A DNA stretch of 64,000 bases from DATJAJ01 sp035622335 (GCA_035622335.1 DASPVO010000004.1:1-64000); one strand, 5' to 3'. Positions 32,825-40,807 are shown, counted from the first letter of the stretch. Notes: a model not told the origin generated them from the sequence alone. Numbers and translations: made by a program.

Positions 32825-33372
32825 TTCCTGACCGAGAAGAGGCCCTGGCGCTTCACGAGAGGTATCATAGCGACCCCGTCATAGTGGAGCACTGCCTGGC
32901 TGTAGCCGAGGTGGCCGATATACTCGCCAGCGGTTATGTTAGGGCAGGGAGGTCGGTCGACTCGTCCGTCGTTCAGGCCGCGGCGCTGCTCCACGACATA
33001 GGTCGGAGCCGAGGCCACACGGTGAGGCACGGCCTCGAAGGAGCGCGGATCCTGGAGTCTGAGGGCGTAGACTCCTCCGTGGTGGAGGCGGTGCGCAAGC
33101 ACGTCGGTGCGGGCATCTCGTCGGAGGAGGCGAAGACCCTCGGATTCCCTGACCACGACTACATTCCTAGGACACGGGAGGAACGGATCGTCTGTTTCGC
33201 GGACAAGATGGTTGATTCCAACAGGGTAAGACCCTTCGACGGCGAAGTCAAGAGGTTCGTCAAGAAGGGGCACGACGTGCCTAGGCTCCTGGCGCTGAAG
33301 AAGGAGATAGAGGATGACCTCGGCGAAGACCCGGAGAGACTGATCTTCGACAAGATTAAAGAATCTCACTGA
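32821..33372 (+). CDS. HD-domain phosphohydrolase
   Basis: A 183-residue HD-superfamily protein: HSDPVIVEHCLAVAEVADIL (first His), LLHDIGRSRGHTVRHGLEGARIL (HD pair), then VRKHVGAGISSEEA and ERIVCFADKMVDSN. These metal-dependent phosphohydrolases act on nucleotides or RNA; the substrate is unknown. GTG 32821 overlaps the tfe stop (GTGA), indicating translational coupling; frames further upstream lie inside tfe. Confidence 0.88.
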   Translation: MIPDREEALALHERYHSDPVIVEHCLAVAEVADILASGYVRAGRSVDSSVVQAAALLHDIGRSRGHTVRHGLEGARILESEGVDSSVVEAVRKHVGAGISSEEAKTLGFPDHDYIPRTREERIVCFADKMVDSNRVRPFDGEVKRFVKKGHDVPRLLALKKEIEDDLGEDPERLIFDKIKESH

Positions 33373-33386
33373 TTCGCGCGGTTGAG

Positions 33387-33506
33387 ATGCCCGCTTGCAT
33401 ATGCAGGAGCTGCAGACACAGGACTCTGGAGAGCTGCTCCAAGTGCAACTGCTGCGAATACCACAGGTGTGCCTGCATGCAGAAGCCTCCCTCAGAATTT
33501 GGCTGA
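33387..33506 (+). CDS. 39-residue cysteine-rich peptide
   Basis: A tiny ORF with ATG at 33387 and TGA at 33504-33506. It encodes nine cysteines in 39 residues, spaced CxCxxC...CxxCxCC...CxC, with two histidines. This density is typical of a metal-binding mini-protein. It begins 14 nt after the HD-gene stop, on the same strand, so may be in that operon. No family recognised. Confidence 0.55.
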   Translation: MPACICRSCRHRTLESCSKCNCCEYHRCACMQKPPSEFG

Positions 33507-33573
33507 ACCGCCGAGAAGAGGGCCGAGCGCTACCAAGCAGGGCGGCTATGACGGAAACGTTGCTTCCGAGAAG

Positions 33574-33581
33574 GATATAAG
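33574..33581 (+). promoter_or_regulatory. TATA box of initiator tRNA-Met
   Basis: GATATAAG, 24-31 nt before the tRNA 5' end. Confidence 0.7.
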
Positions 33582-33644
33582 ACGAGTAATTCGGCTTCCT
33601 TCTCAGCGAGGTGGGGAAGCCAGGTTTATCCCGGCGGGCTCATA

Positions 33645-33658
33645 AGACTCGCTGAGAA
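33645..33658 (+). other. Initiator tRNA intron 1 (14 nt, 37/38)
   Basis: Outer helix is the anticodon stem, central helix CTCA 33639-33642 with TGAG 33653-33656, bulges TA^A and AA^A. Confidence 0.9.
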
Positions 33659-33680
33659 ACCCGCAGATCGGTGGTTCGAA

Positions 33681-33700
33681 AGGGAATCAAGCCCTGAAAC
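33681..33700 (+). other. Initiator tRNA intron 2 (20 nt, 59/60)
   Basis: Outer helix is the T stem, central helix TTCG 33675-33678 with TGAA 33695-33698 (one G-U), bulges AA^A and AC^T, inner stem GGG/CCC. The bulge sequences are identical to those of tRNA-Ser intron 2. Confidence 0.9.
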
Positions 33701-33711
33701 TCCACCCCTCG

Positions 33712-34899
33712 CTACTCTTGTTCTAGCGCCTGGTCCAGGTCTTCTATGAGATCCTGTACGTCCTCAATGCCAGTCGAGTAGCGTACTAGCCCTTCCGGGA
33801 TGCCCATCGCAGCTCTGTCTCTGGCGCTCACCTCCACGTGGCTCGTCGTGGAGGGAGGGCCGACGGTCGTCTCGACCGACCCAAGGTTGGCGGCACGGTG
33901 CACGAGCTTCAGCCGGCGAAGGAAGGCCTTGACCGCAGGGATGTCTCCCTTGATGACGAAGCTCAGCACTCCCCCAAAGCCTCCGGTCATCTGTCTCTTC
34001 GCGATGGCGTGCTGCGGATGAGAAGATAGCCCTGGGTAGTAGACTCGTTTCACGGCATCGTGACCCTCCAGGTGCTTCGCAATCTTCATGGCACTCGCAT
34101 TCTGGCGTTGGACCCTGACCTGCAGCGTCTTCATGCCACGCAGAAGCAAGTAGGCAGCGAAGGGGTCGAGCGCCGCTCCTGTTATCTCCCTGTAGTGGAA
34201 CGCGTTCTGTATCACATCCTTTTGACCACATGCGACACCGCCGAGGGCATCGGCATGGCCCCCGAGGAACTTGGACGCGCTGTGGACGACGACGTCTGAA
34301 CCCAGCTCGAGCGGCCTCTGGTTGATTGGGGTCGCGAACGTGTTGTCCGTCACAAGAATCGCTCCTGCTCTATTCGCTGCTTTCGCCACACGCCCGATTT
34401 CCACGACCTTGAGAGTGGGATTCGTGGGCGTCTCGATGTAGACCAGGCGGCAACCCTTCGAGATTTCGCGCTCGATCGACTGCTCATCAGAAGTCTCGCA
34501 CATCTCCACTCTTATGCCTAGTCTGGGAAGGAACTCTCTGAAGAGCTGGTTCGTCCCCCCGTACGTGTCCTTTATCGTGACTATCCGCTCTCCCGGCTTC
34601 ACCAGGCTGAAGACGACCCCGCTGACCGCGGCCATCCCCGAGGAGAAGCTCGTCGCGGCCTCGGCGCCCTCGAGTGCCCGGACCTTCTCTTCGAGCGCTG
34701 ACACGGTCGGGTTTGTGTTTCTGGAGTAGATGTGACCACGCTTCCGCCCCTGTGCGACGGCCTGCCACTCTTCCAGGTCAGAGTAGCCGAAGGCGACGCT
34801 CTGGACGATCGGAACCTGGGTCGGCCCCCCGCTCGACTCTGGCTCTCCCGCCCAGACCGCCTTCGTCCCCGGACTGGCCCGTGAGAGTTTGCGCTTCAT
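33712..34899 (-). CDS. Cystathionine gamma-synthase/lyase family PLP enzyme (copy 1)
   Basis: A 395-residue Cys/Met-metabolism PLP enzyme. PLP-site features are SSGMAAVSGVVFSL, DTYGGTNQLFREFLPRLGI, TPTNPTLKV, DNTFATP and the Schiff-base lysine in HSASKFLGGHADALGG. It ends with the usual IEDVQDLIEDLDQAL. Whether it is a cystathionine synthase, a lyase or a sulfhydrylase cannot be read from sequence. It is divergent from a paralogue 86 bp away. The stop overlaps the last bases of initiator tRNA-Met. Confidence 0.93.
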   Translation of the reverse strand: MKRKLSRASPGTKAVWAGEPESSGGPTQVPIVQSVAFGYSDLEEWQAVAQGRKRGHIYSRNTNPTVSALEEKVRALEGAEAATSFSSGMAAVSGVVFSLVKPGERIVTIKDTYGGTNQLFREFLPRLGIRVEMCETSDEQSIEREISKGCRLVYIETPTNPTLKVVEIGRVAKAANRAGAILVTDNTFATPINQRPLELGSDVVVHSASKFLGGHADALGGVACGQKDVIQNAFHYREITGAALDPFAAYLLLRGMKTLQVRVQRQNASAMKIAKHLEGHDAVKRVYYPGLSSHPQHAIAKRQMTGGFGGVLSFVIKGDIPAVKAFLRRLKLVHRAANLGSVETTVGPPSTTSHVEVSARDRAAMGIPEGLVRYSTGIEDVQDLIEDLDQALEQE

Positions 34900-34985
34900 C
34901 TCCCCTCTCGGCCGCCTTCAAGGTATTAAGAGGTTGAGAGGCCGGTTCGCTACCTTTTTGCGATGCTGTCTCCGAGGACCGACCG

Positions 34986-36152
34986 TTGGTCGGAAAGTCT
35001 ACACGCTCTGTTCATGAAGAGTCGCCCGAGGACCAGAAGGGCTCCGTGGTTCCCCCGATCTACGAGACCTCGACCTTCAGCTTTCCAAAGGCGGAGGAGG
35101 TGCCCAAGGCGGTTCATGGAGAGAGCCCTAGGTACGTGTACACGAGATGGGACAACCCGACCCTCGCAAGGCTCGAAGCGAAAATGGCCGCGTTCGAAGG
35201 GGCGGAAGCCGCTGCCTTCTTCTCTTCTGGGATGGCGGCGATATCAACCTCGGTTCTATCGTTCGTCAAGGAAGGAGACCACGTGGTCGCTACCCGTGAC
35301 CTCTACGGGGAAGCGCACAAGCTCATGGCCGAAGTGCTCCCCAGATTCGGAGTAGAGACCTCGCTGGTCGACACGGTCGACTTGCGAGAGATGGAATCTG
35401 CAGTCAGACGCAGTACCAAGGTCGTCTACATAGAGAGCCCTGCCAACCCGACGCTAAGACTCGTGGACATTCGGAGGGCCGCGAAGATAGCTCATCTGAG
35501 AGGCGCTTTGCTCCTGATAGACGGTACGTTCGCTTCGCCGATCAACCAGCAGCCCCTGAGGCTCGGTGCGGATGTTGTTCTTCACAGTGCGACGAAGTAC
35601 ATCAATGGTCACGCCGATGTGGTGGCAGGCGCAGCGAGCGGGAGCGAGGAGAAGATAGCTGCAATCAAGATGATGAGACGGACGCTGGGAGGAAGCCTCG
35701 ACCCGCACGCGGCCTGGCTGGTGATGAGGGGGATGAAGACCATGGCATTGAGGGTAAGGGCTCAGAACGAGAACGCGATGGCTCTCGCGGAGTATCTCTC
35801 GAAGCACAAGAAGGTTCGCAAGGTCAACTATCCCGGGCTGAAGAGCCATCCGCAACACTCCCTCGCGATGAAACAGATGAGCGGTTTCGGTGGAGTGCTC
35901 AGCTTCGAGATAGAAGGGGACGCGCGGGCCGCCGCCAGGGTCGTCAATCGGCTGAGGTTAGCCTCGATAGCAGCCAGCCTCGGTGGTGTCGAGACTCTTG
36001 TTTCGCTCCCGTTCGTCCTCAGCCACCATCAGGTCTCAGACGAGGAGAAGAGGAGGTCGGGTATACCAGAGTCGCTGATCAGAGTGGCGGTTGGAGTGGA
36101 GGACGCTGATGACCTCATCCAGGACTTTGGACGAGCTCTTTCTTCGACGTAG
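34986..36152 (+). CDS. Cystathionine gamma-synthase/lyase family PLP enzyme (copy 2)
   Basis: A 388-residue paralogue of the divergent copy. It has SSGMAAISTSVLSF, DLYGEAHKLMAEVLPRFGV, ESPANPTLRL, DGTFASP and lysine in HSATKYINGHADVVAG, and ends with VGVEDADDLIQDFGRAL. Differences around the active site (DLYGEAH for DTYGGTN, IDGTFASP for TDNTFATP) suggest a different substrate from copy 1. It begins with TTG. The last 124 nt run antisense to the 3' end of tiaS. Confidence 0.93.
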   Translation: MVGKSTRSVHEESPEDQKGSVVPPIYETSTFSFPKAEEVPKAVHGESPRYVYTRWDNPTLARLEAKMAAFEGAEAAAFFSSGMAAISTSVLSFVKEGDHVVATRDLYGEAHKLMAEVLPRFGVETSLVDTVDLREMESAVRRSTKVVYIESPANPTLRLVDIRRAAKIAHLRGALLLIDGTFASPINQQPLRLGADVVLHSATKYINGHADVVAGAASGSEEKIAAIKMMRRTLGGSLDPHAAWLVMRGMKTMALRVRAQNENAMALAEYLSKHKKVRKVNYPGLKSHPQHSLAMKQMSGFGGVLSFEIEGDARAAARVVNRLRLASIAASLGGVETLVSLPFVLSHHQVSDEEKRRSGIPESLIRVAVGVEDADDLIQDFGRALSST

Positions 36153-37444
36153 GTAAACCGCCCGACCCAAGCTTCGACCTCAGGCGCAACCAACCCTGGG
36201 ACCTCTCTGCCGTACCTCACCAGTGGTTTTGCCAGGTGCCTGTTGGACCTCGGTGAAACCGCGTAGACGCCGGGCACGAGCAGCCTGCTCAGAGGCTTAG
36301 AGCGGACAGACTCCACAGGGAACTTCATGCCGCAGCCACGACATTGGAAGCCCTTTCTGAACCCCTCTGACTTCGCCGCGTGATGACAATGAGGACACGC
36401 GGGATTGGATTCCTCGAGCAGCGCCGCGACGGAGATTACCTCGATTTTTTCCACGTTGAGCAAGGAGGCGTGCTTGGAGCTGGGTCGTCTTACGCCGCCG
36501 TATGCCCTCACCTGATCACCTTCTGAGAGGAGCTTGGCGGTCCTTTGCAGTTCCCCCGTGGGTCTATACACTGCGCATTCGACTCGGCCGACATTGAAGT
36601 ACACGTGACCTCCGCGACCGATTCTCAGAGAAGAGACGCGCCCCTCCGTCCAGCCCGACGAGTAGACTCGGAGGTCCGTCTCCCGCACCAGATGGGCGTC
36701 GGTGTACTGGTTCGAAACATACGTGATCCAGCCCTCCAGCTCCTCGGAGTGGCGGAGCATCCTGGACGCTGAAATCACCACGTCTGGAGAGCTACCTCGG
36801 ACCCCGAAGAAGACCGGGTCTGGACCCGAAGGAGCGACAAGGACCTTCCTCTTTTGGTAGTCGTAATTGTTGAACGTCTCCGGAAAGGTCTTGACGTCCA
36901 TCTCTTCGACGGAAGGTCCGTCGACCATTCTCCGAGTCCCGCGCCGACTCGGCCTGCGGTATGCGATCAGTTCGTATGTGTGGTCGCTCGCCTCGTCGAA
37001 GCCAAGAGACGCCGATGCTCCGACGAGACCCATTCCGTTCCCGAGCGTGAACGTCTCCGCGCGTAGCTCACGTAGGGCCTTCTCGACCGAGTGGCGGTTG
37101 ACCATTCCTCGTACTGCCCTATCATAGAGCCCGCGAAAGTACGCGCCAGTGTCCCCTCTCCAGAAGACGACCCCGGGGTTCGCGCCGTTCTTCACGTCAG
37201 ATAGCAGAGATACGAGTTCGCAGACCTTGTCGAATGCGGCATCAGGGTCTTCGGTCGAGATTGGCATGCAGACCGCCGCGTTCCCTCGCGTCTTGAAGGG
37301 TACGTTTGGATTGAGTCTGACGAGCCTGGGATACGCCCTGACTCGGAGAACTCGACGGAGGTCGGTCGCGATGCGGTAGCCCAGGTAAGTCGTGCAGAGG
37401 CCTGATGAGGAGTCCGTGTCGTCGAAACCAAGCAGGCAGTCCAT
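36029..37444 (-). CDS. tiaS: tRNA-Ile2 2-agmatinylcytidine synthetase TiaS
   Basis: Adds agmatine to C34 of tRNA-Ile(CAU) so it reads AUA. Typical elements are the N-terminal GFDDTDSSSGLCTTYLGYRI, RLNPNVPFKTRGNAAVC, GNGMGLVGASASLGF with TYELIAYRR, an OB-like domain, and a C-terminal zinc ribbon CPHCHHAAKSEGFRKGFQCRGCG. The 471-residue chain is slightly long: its last 40 or so residues are Ser/Arg-rich and lie antisense to the convergent transsulfuration gene. A TATA box sits about 30 nt upstream of the ATG. Confidence 0.95.
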   Translation of the reverse strand: MDCLLGFDDTDSSSGLCTTYLGYRIATDLRRVLRVRAYPRLVRLNPNVPFKTRGNAAVCMPISTEDPDAAFDKVCELVSLLSDVKNGANPGVVFWRGDTGAYFRGLYDRAVRGMVNRHSVEKALRELRAETFTLGNGMGLVGASASLGFDEASDHTYELIAYRRPSRRGTRRMVDGPSVEEMDVKTFPETFNNYDYQKRKVLVAPSGPDPVFFGVRGSSPDVVISASRMLRHSEELEGWITYVSNQYTDAHLVRETDLRVYSSGWTEGRVSSLRIGRGGHVYFNVGRVECAVYRPTGELQRTAKLLSEGDQVRAYGGVRRPSSKHASLLNVEKIEVISVAALLEESNPACPHCHHAAKSEGFRKGFQCRGCGMKFPVESVRSKPLSRLLVPGVYAVSPRSNRHLAKPLVRYGREVPGLVAPEVEAWVGRFTYVEERARPKSWMRSSASSTPTATLISDSGIPDLLFSSSET

Positions 37445-37470
37445 GAATTTGAGTGACGCGAACTGTTTCC

Positions 37471-37479
37471 GTATTTAAC
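37471..37479 (-). promoter_or_regulatory. TATA box of tiaS
   Basis: GTTAAATAC on the minus strand, 27-35 nt before the ATG at 37444. Confidence 0.6.
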
Positions 37480-37493
37480 GGAGCGTTCGCAGT

Positions 37494-37745
37494 CTAGCCT
37501 TCGACGGCGCCGACGTCGTCCACGACTATCATGGTGAGGGTGCTCCTGACCCTGTCGAGGCGCCTGATCTTCCACGTAATGGTCTCCTTGACCTTCTCCA
37601 TCGTCTCGCCCTCTATTCTTGCGATGATGTCGTAGACACCATAGACGATGTAGACATCCTTGACATTCTCCGTGTTCTTGAGGTCCTTGTAGAGCTGCTC
37701 TTCAGCACCAAGGTCAGCGTTAATTAAAACGAAAGCCATCGGCAA
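37494..37745 (-). CDS. Stand-alone RAM (Lrp/AsnC ligand-binding) domain
   Basis: An 83-residue protein equal to the C-terminal regulation-of-amino-acid-metabolism domain of Lrp/AsnC proteins (AFVLINADLGAEEQLYKDLKNTENVKDVYIVYGVYDIIARIEGETMEKVKETI). It has no DNA-binding domain. Single RAM proteins are common in archaea and may form oligomers with Lrp regulators or sense amino acids. Confidence 0.9.
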   Translation of the reverse strand: MPMAFVLINADLGAEEQLYKDLKNTENVKDVYIVYGVYDIIARIEGETMEKVKETITWKIRRLDRVRSTLTMIVVDDVGAVEG

Positions 37746-37796
37746 TTGTCGAAGTTCGACCTCTCGCTGATGATTGGTTCAGTCCAGTAATAACCG

Positions 37797-38519
37797 TTGC
37801 TGCTTTATTCCTCGCAAGCACTTTCTACCGTGCCTAGATACGATTCGTGGGGGCAGGTCGCCGGTTACTTCGATGGTGATGGCACTATTGCGTTCTCTGA
37901 CATCACAAATCAGCCATACAAGATCAGTGTTTCTCTGGTTTTCGTGGACCAATCGGTTGACCAGATCAACACAGTCAGAGACTTCCTCCAAAGGCAAGGC
38001 CTGAGAACGAGTAACGTTCTGAAAACATCAAAAGGAACAGCTGAGATGGTCGCCGTGAGCGAATTCAAATCGGTTGTAACTGCGCTAAAGGAAATGCTTC
38101 CATTTCTTTGCAAGAAAGAGAACGAGGCCAGAGCCACGCTTGAGTACTACGAAGGCAGAACAACTGGAAATAATCTCGTAGATGTCTTCGCTGCAGAAGT
38201 CGAGGCAGGCCGAAGGGAGAGGCGAGTGAGAAAGGTTCACCTGTATGTTCCATACACTCGACCCGATGGTGACAGAATCATGAAGTTGATTCGCCATGAC
38301 AGGATTCGTGACGCCCTTGGCAGATACAGGGCCAAGGTCACCCCCGAAGACTACGATTCGATTAGAAGCGGTCACTTCGAGCAAGGTAAGAGGCTGTGCG
38401 ACCTGGCCAGGGAGTACCCCCAGTACGCCCGTGAGACGATACGCAGGGTGCTCGGCGGTGGCAGAGGCTACGTGCTCGTGAGGGGCCGAGGAAGGGTCGT
38501 AGCGACGAACAGCACATAA
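37797..38519 (+). CDS. LAGLIDADG-type homing endonuclease-like protein
   Basis: A 240-residue protein with one LAGLIDADG motif near the N-terminus, VAGYFDGDGTIAF (about residues 21-33), followed by a fold-compatible alpha/beta region (VSLVFVDQSVDQINTVRDFLQRQGL). A basic C-terminal half with a possible helix-turn-helix follows (EQGKRLCDLAREYPQYARETIRRVLGGG). A single motif implies a homodimer. It lies outside any recognised intron or intein. Composition between 37900 and 38300 looks more A/T-rich than its neighbours, in keeping with transfer. The start may be later, at a codon before PRYDSWGQ. Confidence 0.8.
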   Translation: MLLYSSQALSTVPRYDSWGQVAGYFDGDGTIAFSDITNQPYKISVSLVFVDQSVDQINTVRDFLQRQGLRTSNVLKTSKGTAEMVAVSEFKSVVTALKEMLPFLCKKENEARATLEYYEGRTTGNNLVDVFAAEVEAGRRERRVRKVHLYVPYTRPDGDRIMKLIRHDRIRDALGRYRAKVTPEDYDSIRSGHFEQGKRLCDLAREYPQYARETIRRVLGGGRGYVLVRGRGRVVATNST

Positions 38520-38548
38520 GGAAGCTCCGGAGCGTACGACGCAGAGTC

Positions 38549-39061
38549 ATGCTCAGCGTCTTCGTCATAGAACTCTGCCAGGACGACCCCGCGAAGTGCA
38601 CCGCAAGAAAAATGATTCACATGGACCTCGCCAAGGGGGTCGGGAGAAAGTTCCATGCGTCGGACAGCATGATAGTCCTCAACCCTTACGGCCACAGGGT
38701 AGTGTCTCCCGACGACGTGGGGGTGAAGGGGATAGTGGTGGTCGACGCGTCCTGGAACCTGGCGCAGGAGGTCTTCTTTAAGAAACTCGGCGGAAAGCAC
38801 AGAAGGCTTCCCATCCTTCTTGCAGGGAATCCCACCAACTACGCGAGGCCCGGGGTGCTGAGTTCGGTGGAGGCTGTTGCGGCGGCGATGTACGTGCTCG
38901 GCGAGGTGGAGGAAGCGGAGAGGTATCTCTCGATCTACAAGTGGGGGCCCACGTTCTTGAGCCTCAACGCAGAGCCACTCGAGGCGTACAGGACTGCGAG
39001 GGACGAATCGAAGGTCCTCGTGCGAGAGAGGGAGTACTTCCCGAAGCTCTTCGCCGAGTAG
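38549..39061 (+). CDS. tsr3: Tsr3, rRNA aminocarboxypropyltransferase
   Basis: A 170-residue Tsr3/DUF367 protein that transfers the acp group from SAM to a hypermodified uridine in helix 31 of small-subunit rRNA. The pattern DDPAKCTARKMIHMDLAK, then DDVGVKGIVVVDASWNLAQEVF, RRLPILLAGNPTNYARPGVLSSVEAVAAAMYVLG is characteristic. It lies 35 nt upstream of RNase P RNA on the same strand. Confidence 0.95.
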   Translation: MLSVFVIELCQDDPAKCTARKMIHMDLAKGVGRKFHASDSMIVLNPYGHRVVSPDDVGVKGIVVVDASWNLAQEVFFKKLGGKHRRLPILLAGNPTNYARPGVLSSVEAVAAAMYVLGEVEEAERYLSIYKWGPTFLSLNAEPLEAYRTARDESKVLVREREYFPKLFAE

Positions 39062-39096
39062 AAAGGGTTAATTCGAGAGCGCTGAGAGGCGAGATA

Positions 39097-39389
39097 GACG
39101 CGAGCCGGTGGACGGGCCACGGGGGTCTCCTGGGGAAGTTCCTCCCTCACTGCAGGACGCACGGCGCCAAGAGGCGCAGCCGGAGACGGCTGGCTCCAGA
39201 ACAGAAACGAGACCCGACCCATCATGTGCGATGATGGGGCGACCCAGAGATCGGTGGAGTCGGGATGAAACGGCTGACCCGTGCGGAGCAAGGCCGAACG
39301 TGGTCGATGAAACGCCTGCGAGAGACCAGGGTGGGCCGCTCAGCTGAATCCCGTCTAGAACAGAAGGAGGACTACGGCCGGGACGCGTC
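39097..39389 (+). ncRNA. rnpB: RNase P RNA
   Basis: Catalytic RNA of RNase P, which matures tRNA 5' ends. Conserved blocks are visible: GGGGAAGTTCCTCCCTC (CR-I region), CCAGAACAGAAACGAGACCC, AGAGACCAGGGTGGGCC and the 3' AGAACAGAAGGAGGACTACGG. The ends pair as helix P1 (GACGCG..CCGG with CCGG..CGCGTC), setting the boundaries. The length of about 293 nt is normal for archaea. No protein product is expected from ORFs here. GGTTAAT at 39066-39072 may be the promoter. Confidence 0.9.
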
Positions 39390-39433
39390 GAAATACGATC
39401 CTCGGCGGCGGAGAGATGCCCCCGCCGAGGGCC

Positions 39434-40009
39434 TCACAACACCCAAGGGATGATTGTCTTTGCCTTCTTCTTGTAGTCCTTGTATTCGTCGCCAAACTGT
39501 TCGAGCATCAGTCCTTCTTCTTGACGTATCCTGATCCACACGAAGACGACTGAGATCACGAGCACAAGAAGGCTGGCGAATGTTCCCAGGACCAAGGCGG
39601 ACCCGAGCTGCCCCATCAGAATTCCCGTGTAGATTGGATGGCGGACGACCGAGTATGGTCCCGTCACGGTCAGAGTATGTTCCTTCTTCAGGGACGGGAT
39701 GGCGCTCCAGTTCGCTCCGAGATACCTTCTCGCCCAGATTGCGAGGCCTACGCCTGAAGCAGTGACCAAGAGGCCCAGAGTCTTGACTGTCGCCGATGGC
39801 TGGAAAAACAGGAGGCCCAACGGAGGGGTTGACCCGATCGGCGAGAGCACGAAGAGGAGGAGTATTAGGAACAACGAAAAGCCTCTCGCTCTCCGCTCCG
39901 TCGGTTTGGCCTTCCCCGTAGCCCTCTCGTAGAGGACAGCGGCCAACCAGTAGACACCCCATACGACCCAGAGCAGAACGAGGATGTCGTAGTAGACGTG
40001 AAGAACCAT
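39434..40009 (-). CDS. Isoprenylcysteine carboxyl methyltransferase-like membrane protein
   Basis: A 191-residue membrane methyltransferase of the ICMT/PEMT-like superfamily. It has four to five hydrophobic helices and the C-terminal SAM-site signature GPYSVVRHPIYTGILMGQLGSALVLG...RIRQEEGLMLEQFGDEYKDYKKK. The acceptor substrate is unknown; in archaea a lipid or polyprenyl compound is plausible. It precedes RNase P RNA convergently. A shorter relative is encoded at 41.6-42.1 kb. Confidence 0.88.
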   Translation of the reverse strand: MVLHVYYDILVLLWVVWGVYWLAAVLYERATGKAKPTERRARGFSLFLILLLFVLSPIGSTPPLGLLFFQPSATVKTLGLLVTASGVGLAIWARRYLGANWSAIPSLKKEHTLTVTGPYSVVRHPIYTGILMGQLGSALVLGTFASLLVLVISVVFVWIRIRQEEGLMLEQFGDEYKDYKKKAKTIIPWVL

Positions 40010-40045
40010 GCTCGACGTTCGGCACTCCCGGAGTGGCTAAAAAAT

Positions 40046-40807
40046 TCACTGATGGTAGACTGAGGGGTCTCTAACGCGTGCCTGAGAGAAGGCGAGCTTC
40101 CTTCTCTTGCAGTTGGAGCACGTCCCGCAATGGACCGGGAGGAGCCGGCCTCCCACTCTCCGGAAGCCCCCGCCAGCATAGCAGCTGTATGTGTACTCCC
40201 ATGGTACCCCCAGCTTCTCGCCGAGCTTCACCACCATGTCTTTGTCGTGGGCGATGAGAGGCGCCTTCACGTGATAACCGCCGAAGTGCGTTGACTGCTC
40301 CGCAACCCTGTCCATCAGCTTGAGAAACGCTGGAGTGTTGTCCTTCATGGCGACGGGCGTCTCTCTCCTGATTCCTATGTATACGTCCCAGACTTCCCTC
40401 TTGCCCTTAGAGAGGTAGCTGTTCAGGTCGACAGACTCTGCATGGGCGAGCCCGACGGTCACGAGCTCCAGGTTCCGGACGACATCCCACCACTTCAATA
40501 TCCGCTGCTCCGCCTTCTTGGGATCCCACAAGTCTCCTTCCTTGGTCTCTGGGATTGGGACCTCCTTCTTCGTGAGAAGGCTCGTGCTCAGGTCTCCCAA
40601 CCAACTGAGGTCGATTAGCTTGACCGGGCAAGCGAGGTCTCTTCCGACGGCTTCGATGCAGAACCGTTCGAAGTCGTATGTCCTCTGCTTGTAGTTTGCG
40701 AAGACAAGGATCATCCTCGGCGCCCTCAGCCGTTTCTTCACGTAGTAGGCCGTGGTGACCGAGTCTACTCCGCCAGAGGTCAGCATCACGGCCGGTCGCG
40801 CGGTCAC
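40046..40807 (-). CDS. queC: 7-cyano-7-deazaguanine synthase QueC
   Basis: ATP-dependent nitrile synthase making preQ0 for archaeosine in tRNA. The PP-loop is VMLTSGGVDSVTTAYYV, with the C-terminal zinc site CYAGGGFRRVGGRLLPVHCGTCSNCKRRKLAF. GTG 40807 overlaps the queE stop (GTGA) and matches the family N-terminus; the longer frame to 40876 runs inside queE. The middle part (KEGDLWDPKKAEQRILKWWDVVRN) is an insertion relative to short bacterial QueC. Confidence 0.92.
   Translation of the reverse strand: MTARPAVMLTSGGVDSVTTAYYVKKRLRAPRMILVFANYKQRTYDFERFCIEAVGRDLACPVKLIDLSWLGDLSTSLLTKKEVPIPETKEGDLWDPKKAEQRILKWWDVVRNLELVTVGLAHAESVDLNSYLSKGKREVWDVYIGIRRETPVAMKDNTPAFLKLMDRVAEQSTHFGGYHVKAPLIAHDKDMVVKLGEKLGVPWEYTYSCYAGGGFRRVGGRLLPVHCGTCSNCKRRKLAFSQARVRDPSVYHQ

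Larger units (their letters stand above)
33605..33714 (+). tRNA. Initiator tRNA-Met (CAU) with two introns
   Basis: Acceptor AGCGAGG (33605-33611) pairs with CCTCGCT (33707-33713), keeping the archaeal initiator A1-U72 pair. The anticodon stem GCGGG/CCCGC has the three G-C pairs required of initiators. The spliced anticodon loop is CTCATAA and the spliced T arm GGTGG-TTCGAAT-CCACC. A 14-nt intron interrupts 37/38 and a 20-nt intron interrupts 59/60; both fit bulge-helix-bulge motifs. No CCA is encoded. Confidence 0.95.

Noticed and set aside
39108..39453. ORFs on the plus strand across RNase P RNA
   Set aside because: They cover conserved RNase P RNA blocks and P1; products are low-complexity, Arg-rich and unrecognisable.
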